Source: CALZFJ01 sp964459845 (GTDB lineage Bacteria; Bacteroidota; Bacteroidia; Bacteroidales; Muribaculaceae). Taken from it: a stretch of 64,000 bases of DNA. Shown piece by piece: positions 44,629-54,453 of this stretch. Position 1 is the stretch's first letter, and every line of letters starts with the position of its first letter. The stretch spans positions 1 through 64,000 of the forward strand of contig CAYWOC010000003.1 in NCBI GenBank assembly GCA_964459845.1, written 5' to 3'. The notes below the pieces were generated by a model that did no database searches, was not told where the DNA came from, and saw nothing but the letters and a program-made list of their open reading frames with translations. The position numbers and the translations under genes were made by a program.

Positions 44629-46403
44629 CAGCGAATAACTACAGGTTCCATAATGCATTGCAGTTGGTCACGCCCCAAAATACGCTTAAGCACATCGTGG
44701 TATTGATACAACTCGCCAGTATTGGACTTCAGCATTTCGCTCATCTTCGTCTGAGTATATTTTGAAATGAATCTCATGAATTTATCTTCAGGCACCGGCA
44801 ATTCCACAATCTCATAGTCATCATATAGCGATGCTTTTTTGGCAGCCCAAGATATAGCATTCTCAAGATTTCCATATTCATCCACAAGACCAATCGCTTT
44901 TGCTGTCGCACCGTCCCACACGCGTCCTTCGGCAATCATTTTCAGAGAGTCGATTGGCATCTTTCTTCCTGATGCGCACCGTGAAGTAAACAGCTCATAG
45001 CCTTCGTTCACCATTTTCTGCATTCTTGCACGCTGGAATGGCGACATGCGCTTGAACAGAGTTATGCTTGAATTGGCATTTGTCTGTACACCGCAGAAAT
45101 TAACGCCGAGCTTCTCTGTGGCAAGGTTCTCAACACACGGAATCATGCCGAATATGCCTATTGAGCCGGTTATTGTGGTCGGCTCCGCAAAAATTCGGTC
45201 GGCTCCGCACGATATGTAATATCCGCCAGATGCCGCATAATCACCCATCGACACCACTAATGGCTTTCCGGCTTTCCTCACTTCTTGTGTGGCTTTCCAT
45301 ATTTGCTCCGAACCGAATGCGCTGCCTCCCGGAGAATTCACCCTCAATACCACTCCCATTATGTCATCGTTATTAGCGGCATTCAATATGTCTTTTGCCA
45401 AAGACTCTGAATTTATGCCTTCCTCGCTGCCCGAACCGTCAATCTCGCCTTCGGCATAGAACACAGCAATTTTGTTTTTCGATGATTTCGGAGATGGAGC
45501 GGCTGCCACTACTTCCGATGGCGAAACAAAATTCAAGTCGTCACCTTTCTTCACATCCGTAAGTTTGCGCAATTTGTCCTCCATCTCAAAGCGATAGCAC
45601 AAAGCATCAGCCAGATGAGATTTCACATAGAAGCTGCTCGTCTCGAATTGAGCGAGGCTGTCTGCCATCTCATTGATTTTAGTCACTGGCAGTCGGCGTG
45701 ACTTAGCCATGCTTTCTGCCATATTCTTCCATAGGCTGCCCAAATAGTGTTCTTGCTGCATGCGGTTGGCATCGCTCATCTCGTTGAGCATATATGGCTC
45801 CACCGCACTCTTGAACGTGCCCACTCTCACCACTTGCATCTCCACGCCCACCTTGTCGAGCAAAGCTTTGAAATATGGAGTGTAACCGCCTATGCCATGA
45901 ATGTCGATTGAGCCAATCGGGTTCAAGAATACGCTGTCAGCCACCGACGACACATAGTAGTCAGCTTGGCTATAATCATCTGCGTATGCATAAATGAACT
46001 TTCCGCTCTTCTTGAAATCTGCAAGCGCAGCACGCAACTCCGACAACGAAGCAAGTCCTGCACCTATGCCATTATTTTCTATATATATACCTTTTATCTT
46101 TTTATCATCTTTTGCAGCTTTGATCGATTTCAGCAATGTTTCCAAGCTCTGTTTCTCGCTCGACGAGTCATACACGAGTTGCATCGGATCGAAATCGCTA
46201 CCATCGCTCCGCTCAGTGAGTTCGCCAATCAGATTTATACGTAATATCGAGTTTTCTCCAACGCTTTTGTTCGACACGCCCAAACTCGACATCGCACCTA
46301 TAAACGCAAAGCTCATAACCACCGACAAGAATGAGAATATTATTAGTCCCAACCAAACTCCCACAAATGACCCGAGTACCGTGGTCCAAAATCGCTTCAT
46401 CAT
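44628..46403 (-). CDS. sppA: Signal peptide peptidase SppA (67K type)
   Basis: The 591-residue membrane-anchored Ser-Lys protease degrades cleaved signal peptides. One N-terminal membrane segment is at about 13-37. The catalytic lysine is K198 in RVGTFKSAVEP and the serine is S392 in DYAASGGYYIS. The duplicated fold and length match the long form. It heads the six-gene run; the 337-nt region 46404-46740 separates it from the divergent CapD-type gene. Confidence 0.94.
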   Translation of the reverse strand: MMKRFWTTVLGSFVGVWLGLIIFSFLSVVMSFAFIGAMSSLGVSNKSVGENSILRINLIGELTERSDGSDFDPMQLVYDSSSEKQSLETLLKSIKAAKDDKKIKGIYIENNGIGAGLASLSELRAALADFKKSGKFIYAYADDYSQADYYVSSVADSVFLNPIGSIDIHGIGGYTPYFKALLDKVGVEMQVVRVGTFKSAVEPYMLNEMSDANRMQQEHYLGSLWKNMAESMAKSRRLPVTKINEMADSLAQFETSSFYVKSHLADALCYRFEMEDKLRKLTDVKKGDDLNFVSPSEVVAAAPSPKSSKNKIAVFYAEGEIDGSGSEEGINSESLAKDILNAANNDDIMGVVLRVNSPGGSAFGSEQIWKATQEVRKAGKPLVVSMGDYAASGGYYISCGADRIFAEPTTITGSIGIFGMIPCVENLATEKLGVNFCGVQTNANSSITLFKRMSPFQRARMQKMVNEGYELFTSRCASGRKMPIDSLKMIAEGRVWDGATAKAIGLVDEYGNLENAISWAAKKASLYDDYEIVELPVPEDKFMRFISKYTQTKMSEMLKSNTGELYQYHDVLKRILGRDQLQCIMEPVVIR

Positions 46404-46603
46404 AATTCAAAAAAATTAAATGTTTAATCCATAAAACATATTAGACTACAAATTTATAATTTATTTTTCAATATTCAGTCTTTCTTCCACGATTTTGTAC
46501 CCTTATAACACACACATTTATCACAATGTGTACTTTTTCCCGCAAGTATAAAAACAAAATCTCCCATCAATATCAAATTTTCCTTATCAAATCAAAAAAA
46601 ACA

Positions 46604-46635
46604 TTTGCATTTTTTGGCTTATATAACTATCTTTG
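46604..46635 (+). promoter_or_regulatory. Promoter of the CapD-type gene
   Basis: TTTG (46604-46607), 20 nt, TATCTTTG (46628-46635): a full consensus. The leader to ATG 46762 is about 120 nt. The rest of 46404-46740 is AT-rich; I recognise nothing else in it. Confidence 0.65.
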
Positions 46636-46761
46636 CAACGATATAGCTGATTTTAACTTTGATCTATTATGTAATTGTACCTCTCTTTTGCAAGGAGAAA
46701 TCACCAAATGTAGATCTTTTTTAGGAAAAATAGTATTGTAGTGTATTTTAACAGTAAAAAC

Positions 46762-48720
46762 ATGTATCGATTTATTGAAAAATTTCATTTGGAACGATAC
46801 CTTAGCTCTAAGCTGATTTTGTGTATCGACTTGTTTGTGAGTATGTGCTCGTCGATGTTGGCATTGTTGTTGGCACAAGCACTTCTTCATCCTATCGAGA
46901 GCGGATTGTTTAGCTATTCTCTCCTTTGGATGTGTTTTTCGCTCGTATTTTCGTTTGCGTCATTCAAGATTTTCAAGACGCACTACAGCATCATACGCCA
47001 CTCCACATTGCGCGAGATTAGCCGTTTGGGACTGGCCGTTATCAGCAAGGAGGTGCTTATGACAGCCACATTCCTTATTTTTGTTTATTTCGATATATGT
47101 GAAGCATATACTAATGGGCTTATCGTCGTAATCGACCTGCTCTTCTCATTCTTTGCACTCGTGTTCATGCGCTCACTCATGGTCATAATCTACGACCTTA
47201 TTCGCGTGAAGAACAAAGAATACAAAAAGCGCAAGCGCATTCTTGTCTATGGCATAGGCAACAAGTCGGTCTCACTCGTGAAGCGTCTTGGCAACTCGCC
47301 TCATTACGCTATCGTGGGATTTATCACCTACGGTGACAAGCAGTATCACACTATCGACAATCTTCCAGTATATTATTTTCAGAATGCCGAAAACCTTGAT
47401 TTCCTAAAGAACCAATACGATATTGAAGCAATCCTGTTCGCTTCCGAAGAACATGCTCGCGACGAGCAAGACCGCCTCATCAGCTTCAGCGTGAAGTGCG
47501 ACATCAAGGTGATGGTAGCTCCAAAAATCGATGAGGTGATTGACGGTAAAATTCGCCAAGGAATACGCGAAATCAAGATTGAGGACTTGCTCGGACGCTC
47601 TGAAATCAAGATTTCAATGGATGAAATCATTGCCAATTTCAAGGACAAAGTGGTTCTTGTGACTGGTGCCGCCGGCTCTATCGGTTCGGAGCTTTGCCGT
47701 CAGCTTGCCACATTCGGTGTAAAACACCTTGTCCTTTTCGATAATGCCGAGACTCCAATGCACAACTTGCGTCTCGAGCTCGAAGAAAAATATCCTAATC
47801 TCAAATTTACTCCAGTAATCGGCGATGTGCGCTTGCCTCTACGCATCGACTACGCATTCCGCCGTTTCCGCCCCCAAGTAGTGTTCCACGCTGCTGCATA
47901 TAAGCATGTGCCTCTTATGGAGGAAAACCCTTGCGAGGCTGTTCTGGTGAATGTCGCCGGTTCAAGAAATGTCGCCGACAAGTGCATAGAATATGGCGTT
48001 GAGAAGATGGTCATGATTTCTACCGACAAGGCTGTGAACCCCACCAATATTATGGGGTGCACCAAGCGTCTTGCTGAAATATATGTGCAGTCGCTTGGCA
48101 TCTCTATTGCAAAAGGTCTGACACAGGGAAAAACAAAATTCGTGACCACACGATTCGGAAATGTGCTTGGATCGAATGGATCTGTTATTCCTCGCTTCCG
48201 TGAGCAGATTGAAAAGGGCGGGCCTGTAACCGTAACTCATCCCGACATCACACGCTTCTTTATGACAATCCCCGAAGCTTGCCGTCTTGTGATGGAAGCT
48301 GCCACAATGAGTACTGGAAACCAGATTTTCGTATTCGATATGGGCAAGTCGGTGAAGATTGCACACCTTGCAAAGAGAATGATAGAACTTGCCGGATTGC
48401 GTGAAGGTATCGATATTAAGATTGACTACACAGGATTGCGCCCAGGCGAGAAACTATACGAGGAAGTACTCAGCAACACAGAGAACACTCTGCCAACCAA
48501 TCACGACCGCATCCGCATAGCAAAAGTTCGTGAATATAACTACAACGATGCTCTTGATGCTGCACAAAAACTCGAAGATTTGAGCCGAGCTGTGAATATT
48601 CCAGATATGGTTCGCTTAATGAAGCATGTAGTCCCAGAATACAAGTCAAACAACTCTGAGTTCCAGCAATACGACAAGGAAATAGAGGCAGAAAAAGCTG
48701 CTGCCGAAAGCGGAAAATAA
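46762..48720 (+). CDS. Membrane-bound nucleotide-sugar 4,6-dehydratase (CapD/FlaA1/PglF-like)
   Basis: From ATG 46762 the protein has 652 residues (a GTG at 46741 is an alternative). Four membrane segments lie in the first 150 residues, then a CoA-binding-like domain, then an extended SDR domain starting VLVTGAAGSIGSE (G302 region) with VFHAAAYKHVPLMEENP and ISTDKAVNPTNIMGCTKR, where the catalytic TDK replaces the usual YxxxK arrangement. Relatives convert UDP-GlcNAc to 4-keto-6-deoxy sugars for surface polysaccharides or glycans. It stands alone behind its own promoter. Confidence 0.93.
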   Translation: MYRFIEKFHLERYLSSKLILCIDLFVSMCSSMLALLLAQALLHPIESGLFSYSLLWMCFSLVFSFASFKIFKTHYSIIRHSTLREISRLGLAVISKEVLMTATFLIFVYFDICEAYTNGLIVVIDLLFSFFALVFMRSLMVIIYDLIRVKNKEYKKRKRILVYGIGNKSVSLVKRLGNSPHYAIVGFITYGDKQYHTIDNLPVYYFQNAENLDFLKNQYDIEAILFASEEHARDEQDRLISFSVKCDIKVMVAPKIDEVIDGKIRQGIREIKIEDLLGRSEIKISMDEIIANFKDKVVLVTGAAGSIGSELCRQLATFGVKHLVLFDNAETPMHNLRLELEEKYPNLKFTPVIGDVRLPLRIDYAFRRFRPQVVFHAAAYKHVPLMEENPCEAVLVNVAGSRNVADKCIEYGVEKMVMISTDKAVNPTNIMGCTKRLAEIYVQSLGISIAKGLTQGKTKFVTTRFGNVLGSNGSVIPRFREQIEKGGPVTVTHPDITRFFMTIPEACRLVMEAATMSTGNQIFVFDMGKSVKIAHLAKRMIELAGLREGIDIKIDYTGLRPGEKLYEEVLSNTENTLPTNHDRIRIAKVREYNYNDALDAAQKLEDLSRAVNIPDMVRLMKHVVPEYKSNNSEFQQYDKEIEAEKAAAESGK

Positions 48721-48791
48721 AATTAGAGCCTATCAAAAATAAGCTATCTCGGATAAAAACGCTACAACGTTTCCATAACGTTTATAACACA

Positions 48792-48839
48792 AAAATATAG
48801 GATATATCAAAAGCAAAATTTTGGCATATCCTATATTTT
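48792..48839 (+). terminator. Terminator of the CapD-type gene
   Basis: AAAATATAGGATAT (48792-48805) pairs perfectly with ATATCCTATATTTT (48826-48839), 14 bp with a 20-nt loop. Confidence 0.65.
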
Positions 48840-48851
48840 ATATTCTCCCAC

Positions 48852-48929
<78 letters not shown>

Positions 48930-49003
48930 GTTGCCAATGTATGCCGGCTCTATACGTGCTGCCAACGCATAGCGGCTCTACCTCCATTTCCAAGCACTAT
49001 ATC

Positions 49004-49042
49004 AAAAAAATCCCCATGCTGCTGTTATGCAGCACAGGGATT
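49004..49042 (-). terminator. PFP terminator
   Basis: On the minus strand AATCCCTGTGCTGC pairs with GCAGCATGGGGATT, followed by seven T's, 30 nt after the stop of the phosphofructokinase gene. Confidence 0.8.
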
Positions 49043-49072
49043 GCAAGCTATGAGTTAGGTTAAATTTATTTA

Positions 49073-50725
49073 TTATTTTCCACCTTGTTCATAATATAGA
49101 GTGCGTGATGGTTGGTCGCACACTTCTGCTGGTCCGAAATATTGGATAGGACCTGGATAAACGTAGCAAGTGTTCAATGCCCATTCAGCACGATGCTGAG
49201 CAAACTTCTGGAATGGCGCGCCTTCAAGATCCACAAGAGCCTTTTGGATAACTGGCTTCATCTTGCCATTGCGGCGTTCCATATTCATCATCATTGTGAT
49301 AGGAATACCACCTGCAATCCATTGAACTGATGGCTTGGTCAAGTTGCGGATAGATGACATATATCCAGTTGCACCGCAGTTGATAAGTTGAGCTGCATTG
49401 TAGCCAAGAGCGTAGCAATAGTCTGCATCAAAATTCGATGGATCAGCACAACGACCTTCATAACCGAAGAAGTGGTGTTGAGCTGCGAATTTGCCTACAT
49501 ACTTGTCTTCTTCTTTCATTGCCTTCAACTTCTTGCCCACCATTTCGCTAAGCAACTTCTCTGTCTCGATAAGAGACACTTGCACGTTTCCGTGAGGGTC
49601 GCGGTCGAGAGTAAGCTGACGAGCTACACCTTCAGGAAGACTTTCAAATGTAGCAGCATTATCTGCCGACAGTTTTTTGATTACGAAATCGCGTTGTGCA
49701 GCGGCATCTAGAGCGGCAAATTGAGGATTTTTAGCAAGCAGGTCGTTAAGTTCAGCGATAAGAGCCTTCATTGCCGGGATAAATTCGATAAGACCTTCTG
49801 GAATAAGAACAGTACCAAAGTTATTGCCGTTTTCCGCACGCTTTGCCACAGTGTTGGCAATATCTGTCACGATATCGTTAAGTGTAAGTTTCTTTGCCTC
49901 AACCTCTTCAGAGATTATACAGTAGTTAGGCTGAACCTGAAGCGCACATTCAAGGGCGATGTGAGAAGCTGAACGGCCCATCAACTTGATGAAGTGCCAA
50001 TATTTCTTTGCAGAGTTGCAGTCGCGCTGAATATTACCTATAACTTCTGAATAAACCTTAGTTGCAGTATCAAAGCCAAAAGAAGTTTCAATCATATCAT
50101 TCTTCAAGTCGCCATCGATAGTCTTAGGACAACCGATTACTTGGATTCCAGCATTGTGAGCCTTGTAGTATTCAGCAAGCACACAAGCGTTGGTGTTTGA
50201 ATCATCACCACCGATGATAACCACCGCCTTGATGTTCAATTCTTTCAAAATCTCAAGTCCCTTCTCAAATTGCTCGGGTTCTTCAAGTTTTGTGCGTCCT
50301 GAACCGATGATGTCGAAACCGCCCGTATTGCGATAATCGTCTATGATTTCAGAAGTCAATTCCATATAGTTGTGATCAACAAGACCACCAGGACCCATAA
50401 GGAAACCATATAGGCGGCTGTCTTTATTGATTGCTTTGATGCCGTCAAACAGACCACTAATCACGTTGTGACCGCCAGGAGCTTGACCACCCGAAAGAAT
50501 CACCCCAACATTAATAGCTGGTTGTGTCTTTGCAGCTTTATTCACTTTTTCAAAAGTCAATTCAGGAAGTCCGTAAGTGTTAGGGAACAACTTCTTGATC
50601 TCTTCCTGATCGGCAACCGACTGTGTTGGTTCGCCTTCTACAGCCTTTACTGCTCCCCAAAGTGCTGATGGCAATTTTGGCTGATAAGCAGCACGAGCTT
50701 TTTGCAATGCGCTCTTTTTAGTCAT
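49073..50725 (-). CDS. Pyrophosphate-dependent fructose-6-phosphate 1-phosphotransferase
   Basis: The 550-residue enzyme interconverts fructose 6-phosphate and fructose 1,6-bisphosphate using PPi. The blocks LSGGQAPGGHN, IIGGDDSNTNA (the GGDD form marks PPi rather than ATP use) and GCPKTIDGDLKN are present. The length fits the long PFP of Bacteroidetes and plants. It is transcribed alone with its own terminator. Confidence 0.95.
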   Translation of the reverse strand: MTKKSALQKARAAYQPKLPSALWGAVKAVEGEPTQSVADQEEIKKLFPNTYGLPELTFEKVNKAAKTQPAINVGVILSGGQAPGGHNVISGLFDGIKAINKDSRLYGFLMGPGGLVDHNYMELTSEIIDDYRNTGGFDIIGSGRTKLEEPEQFEKGLEILKELNIKAVVIIGGDDSNTNACVLAEYYKAHNAGIQVIGCPKTIDGDLKNDMIETSFGFDTATKVYSEVIGNIQRDCNSAKKYWHFIKLMGRSASHIALECALQVQPNYCIISEEVEAKKLTLNDIVTDIANTVAKRAENGNNFGTVLIPEGLIEFIPAMKALIAELNDLLAKNPQFAALDAAAQRDFVIKKLSADNAATFESLPEGVARQLTLDRDPHGNVQVSLIETEKLLSEMVGKKLKAMKEEDKYVGKFAAQHHFFGYEGRCADPSNFDADYCYALGYNAAQLINCGATGYMSSIRNLTKPSVQWIAGGIPITMMMNMERRNGKMKPVIQKALVDLEGAPFQKFAQHRAEWALNTCYVYPGPIQYFGPAEVCDQPSRTLYYEQGGK

Positions 50726-50818
50726 ACTTTTTTATGAATATATTGTTATAAATTATAGTTCAATATTTATCTTTTGCAAATTTCGGTAAAAAATATCATT
50801 CCTCCAACAAAAAATGTG

Positions 50819-52141
50819 TCATATTTTCAATCTATTTAATGTTGGCTCTATGATTTCTCCATTCCCCGCCACAACTGTTATCAAATTGTCGAGATTCAGG
50901 TATTTCACTGCCATCTCTTGCAGATTATCCGGGGTTATAGTTGTCACACATTCCACTTGACGGTTGAAATAATCTGGCGACACTCCGAACAATTCGGTAC
51001 TGACCACATACGAAGCTATAGAGAACGGTGTATCGAACGTCTTAACAAGCTCACTCATAAGATATGATTTCACCATCTCAAGTTCTTCCTCGGGAATAGG
51101 CTCACTGCGCAGACGCTCTATCTCATGCTTCACCTCTTCTATCAATGGTTCCACATACTGGTTTCCGCATTCACTGTTTATGGCGATGTTGGCTCCGTCA
51201 TAGCGACCGAGGAGCATTGCACTGATGCCATAGGTATATCCCTTATCTTCCCGGATATTGCTCATCAGCCTGCTGCCGAAATATCCGCCCAAAGCCATCA
51301 CAAGCACACGCAGCCCAATATAATCGGGGTGCGACCGTGGAATTGCCGGCATAGCCATCGAAACGGCAGCCTGCACTGCATCGGGTTTGTCGATGAGTTT
51401 GAATCGGCAGTCGCTGATATGCTGCTCACAACTGCCGAAAGCATCAGCAGAACGGTCTTCACACATATTTCCGAATGCGTCCTTCACAAGTCCTATCTCT
51501 TTCTCGCCTATTTTCCCTGAAAGGATTATAGTGCAGTTGGCTGGGTGATAGTATTTATCGTGAAAGCGGCGCAAGTCGCCTATAGTTATTCGCTCTATGT
51601 CCGAATCCTGTATGTCGCGCACAAGCGGATGCCCGTCGCCAAAGTACAAACGATTCACCTCAGTCATAGCCAAGTATTTCACCTTGTCGCGGGCAGTGCG
51701 ATAAGCTCCGAGCAACTTATGACGCAACAGCTCAAATTCTTTCTCAGGAAATGCGGGATTAAATATCAAATCCACAAGCATAGGCAAGGTCTCCGAAAAG
51801 CAGCGGTTAAGCGAGTGGAGTGTGACCATAGTGTGATTGTCGAAGCACCTTGCGCCGAACCACGAGCCATAGTAGTCGAGCTTCTCCGCCACATCAAGCG
51901 ATGTGTAAGTGGTGCTTCCATGCACGAGCATCGACGACATCATTGTGGCCAACAGTGGCATGTCTTCCTCAAATGCGCCACCGCGGAAAATCACTTCAAT
52001 CTTGTTCACGTCTTGGTCGCCGCCATTCACCACATATATTTTCACACCGTTTTGCAGAATCTCTGCTTTTGGGAAATCAAGTGTCACCTTGCCAAATGAT
52101 TTTAGTGGCGGCTGCTGTGTGTAGTCTATCTCTTGCATCAT
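50819..52141 (-). CDS. M16-family peptidase-like protein without HxxEH site
   Basis: The 440-residue protein has the two-lobe M16 fold (VIFRGGAFEEDMPLLATMMSS, then YHPANCTIILSGKIGE, then DKGYTYGISAMLLG). Where active enzymes carry HxxEH, this one reads ATMMSSMLVHGS, so the zinc site is missing. It may be the regulatory partner of an active M16 subunit or have another role. Its start overlaps the kdsB stop by ATGA. No signal peptide, so probably cytoplasmic. Confidence 0.85.
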   Translation of the reverse strand: MMQEIDYTQQPPLKSFGKVTLDFPKAEILQNGVKIYVVNGGDQDVNKIEVIFRGGAFEEDMPLLATMMSSMLVHGSTTYTSLDVAEKLDYYGSWFGARCFDNHTMVTLHSLNRCFSETLPMLVDLIFNPAFPEKEFELLRHKLLGAYRTARDKVKYLAMTEVNRLYFGDGHPLVRDIQDSDIERITIGDLRRFHDKYYHPANCTIILSGKIGEKEIGLVKDAFGNMCEDRSADAFGSCEQHISDCRFKLIDKPDAVQAAVSMAMPAIPRSHPDYIGLRVLVMALGGYFGSRLMSNIREDKGYTYGISAMLLGRYDGANIAINSECGNQYVEPLIEEVKHEIERLRSEPIPEEELEMVKSYLMSELVKTFDTPFSIASYVVSTELFGVSPDYFNRQVECVTTITPDNLQEMAVKYLNLDNLITVVAGNGEIIEPTLNRLKI

Positions 52142-52908
52142 TCAATATTACCGTTTTGCAACATTCGTTCCGCATTTTCCAAATCCTCAGGTGTGTCGAT
52201 GCCGATTGTCTCACAGTCAGTCACTCCCACTTTTATGCGATAGCCGTTCTGCAACCAGCGCAGTTGCTCAAGCGACTCGGCAAGCTCAAGACTCGATTGC
52301 GGAAGCCTGGTGATTTCGGCAAGAGTGGCACTGCGATATGCATACATCCCCACATGAGTGTAATATTGAGTATGCGAAGCCCATTCGCCCGGCTCAGCAT
52401 TGCGCACGAATGGAATCACCGAGCGAGAGAAATATAATGCGTTCATATCATTGTCAATCACCACTTTCGGAGTGTTGCAATCGGCGAGAGCGTCATACCC
52501 GCGACCTGCATCGAATCGGCGCACGAGTGTGGCAATATCGGCAGTCTCGTCGTCGAAACATGCCATTATAGCTTTCAACTGCGATTCTTGGATAAATGGC
52601 TCATCACCCTGTATATTTATTATCACATCCTCGCCTCCGTTTATTTTGTTGTAAGCCTCATAGCAACGGTCGGTGCCGCTGCGGTGTTCTGAGCTTGTCA
52701 TCACCGCATTTCCGCCAAAAGCCTTTACGGCATCATATATTCGCTCGTCGTCGGTTGCCACCCACACGCTGTCAAGTGCCTTGCTCACCTGCCGCCACAC
52801 GCGTTCTATCATCATCATTCCGCCAATCTTCGCCAGTGGCTTCCCGGGAAAGCGCGATGAGGCATAGCGTGCAGGTATTATTCCTATAAATTTCAATTTA
52901 TCTTTCAT
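52138..52908 (-). CDS. kdsB: 3-deoxy-manno-octulosonate cytidylyltransferase
   Basis: The 256-residue enzyme activates KDO with CTP for lipopolysaccharide inner core synthesis. The signature IIPARYASSRFPGKPLAKIGG starts at residue 9, and SSEHRSGTDRCYEA and NIQGDEPFI are the other conserved blocks. It overlaps the M16-like gene and follows the NfeD-like gene by 56 nt. Confidence 0.95.
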   Translation of the reverse strand: MKDKLKFIGIIPARYASSRFPGKPLAKIGGMMMIERVWRQVSKALDSVWVATDDERIYDAVKAFGGNAVMTSSEHRSGTDRCYEAYNKINGGEDVIINIQGDEPFIQESQLKAIMACFDDETADIATLVRRFDAGRGYDALADCNTPKVVIDNDMNALYFSRSVIPFVRNAEPGEWASHTQYYTHVGMYAYRSATLAEITRLPQSSLELAESLEQLRWLQNGYRIKVGVTDCETIGIDTPEDLENAERMLQNGNIE

Positions 52909-52964
52909 TTTCCTCTATGTTTTTATATCTGTTCTCCAACGGCTACACGCGCCCTATCGGCACA

Positions 52965-53315
52965 TCATTCCATATGCCGCTCAACATATAGTTGCGTGTT
53001 TTCATATTTCGTGACCAAAACATTGTCGCCGGCATCAATAAATTCGCCCATCGACACGGCATCAAGCACGGCTTTGCCTATGCGCACCTTGCCCGACGGC
53101 CTAAGCACCGTGACTGCCACTCCTTGCTTGCCTATATACTGCGACATATCGACCGGCACACCTATATACCCATCATTCAAACCTTGCTCCTTGTGCAATG
53201 CCATCACTCGCAATATGCTGCTCTTATCGCCTATCTTTGCCGAAATCCACAGCACAAGAACCAAGCCGAGCGTGACAATGAGCAGCGAAATAAGAATAAT
53301 CAACTCAATAGCCAT
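52965..53315 (-). CDS. NfeD-like C-terminal OB-fold membrane protein
   Basis: The 116-residue protein has one N-terminal membrane segment (about 4-25). A C-terminal NfeD1b-type OB fold follows: YIGKQGVAVTVLRPSGKVRIG, then ISGEFIDAG-like GEFIDAGDNVLVTKYENTQL, the latter being characteristic. Family members usually accompany flotillin-like SPFH proteins in membrane organisation, but no such gene is adjacent here. Confidence 0.82.
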   Translation of the reverse strand: MAIELIILISLLIVTLGLVLVLWISAKIGDKSSILRVMALHKEQGLNDGYIGVPVDMSQYIGKQGVAVTVLRPSGKVRIGKAVLDAVSMGEFIDAGDNVLVTKYENTQLYVERHME

Positions 53316-53390
53316 AAGCCGTCATCATTTTTTATTTCCGTTTTTCTACTTTTTTGCAAAGTAATGAAATTTATTTGAATTTAATACACC

Positions 53391-54443
53391 TTATTGCCGA
53401 TTTATTGGCGCATCCGCTACTTTTTTCTTGCCATCTTTCAGCCAAAGCGGAACTATCGTTATGCCTATTATCAAATATATATAATAGCTCACTATTCGCC
53501 AAGTGAACATTACAGCCATGGCAAGCGACGCACTCGGCATCACATCGGCATAGTATTGCGTGAACAGCCACTCGCCCACCCCACTTCCGCCGGGCGTTGG
53601 ACACACCATCAGCACCAGCCACACTACCGCCTGACGGGCAAACACCAGCCATTGATTGGCTTCGGGGACAAGCCCCCAAAACAGTGCGCACACGAGCAGA
53701 TAACGCGGAATCCAAAGCAGTACAGTTCCGCCAAATGCCCTCAGCCACCACATCACCGACCTACCTCTCACATCGACTGATGCTGTCACCATATTGTCGC
53801 CGGTGCGTACGGCAGAAACCTGCCATCTACGAAGCAATTTCATATTAAACAGGCCTATGAGCAGTTTTCTGATGCAAAGCGGTGCAACGAATATGCCGAC
53901 GAACAGTATTGCCGTCCACACAGCTATCACAGCATATATCCCCCAAAACGTGCTTTTTAGGCCAATACTGAAACCCATATTGACACTGCCAAAAAGCTCA
54001 TCAAGAGGCATTATCATAGTTATTATCGGGCAAGACAGCACAAAGAAAAGCTCGTCGAGGAAAAGTGTCACCATCATCAGCGTTGTGGCTCGTCCGAAGT
54101 TTATGCCTTCTCGGCTCATGAATATCATAGCAAGACTGCTGCCTCCAACGGCACTCGGTGTGACAGCCGACGTGAACTCACACATCATGCACACCTTGAA
54201 TGCTTGCCACCACGACAGGTCGCTGTCGGTTATTGAGCGATAACGCCATGTCATACCAAATTCACGGAGCGCCACTGCCATCAGTACCATCAGCAATGCT
54301 AAGGCTGTGTGTACCGTTGCAGGAACTACAGATATATCGAATTTCTCGAACTCATCAGCAAACATCCACACCACCACACCTATACCGATAAACACAGGCA
54401 GCAATATGTGAACAGGCTTGAATCCTCCAATATTTTTACTCAT
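53391..54443 (-). CDS. Flippase-like integral membrane protein (YbhN/LPG-synthase TM domain)
   Basis: The 350-residue protein has about eight membrane segments. The blocks FEKFDISVVPATV, VGGSSLAMIFMSREGI and a late PTPGGSGVGEWLF are typical of the UPF0104/YbhN group, related to the membrane half of lysyl-phosphatidylglycerol synthases. A lipid-linked substrate is likely but unknown. It starts 10 nt after the GH57 gene. Confidence 0.85.
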   Translation of the reverse strand: MSKNIGGFKPVHILLPVFIGIGVVVWMFADEFEKFDISVVPATVHTALALLMVLMAVALREFGMTWRYRSITDSDLSWWQAFKVCMMCEFTSAVTPSAVGGSSLAMIFMSREGINFGRATTLMMVTLFLDELFFVLSCPIITMIMPLDELFGSVNMGFSIGLKSTFWGIYAVIAVWTAILFVGIFVAPLCIRKLLIGLFNMKLLRRWQVSAVRTGDNMVTASVDVRGRSVMWWLRAFGGTVLLWIPRYLLVCALFWGLVPEANQWLVFARQAVVWLVLMVCPTPGGSGVGEWLFTQYYADVMPSASLAMAVMFTWRIVSYYIYLIIGITIVPLWLKDGKKKVADAPINRQ

Positions 54444-54453
54444 AATCTCACGC

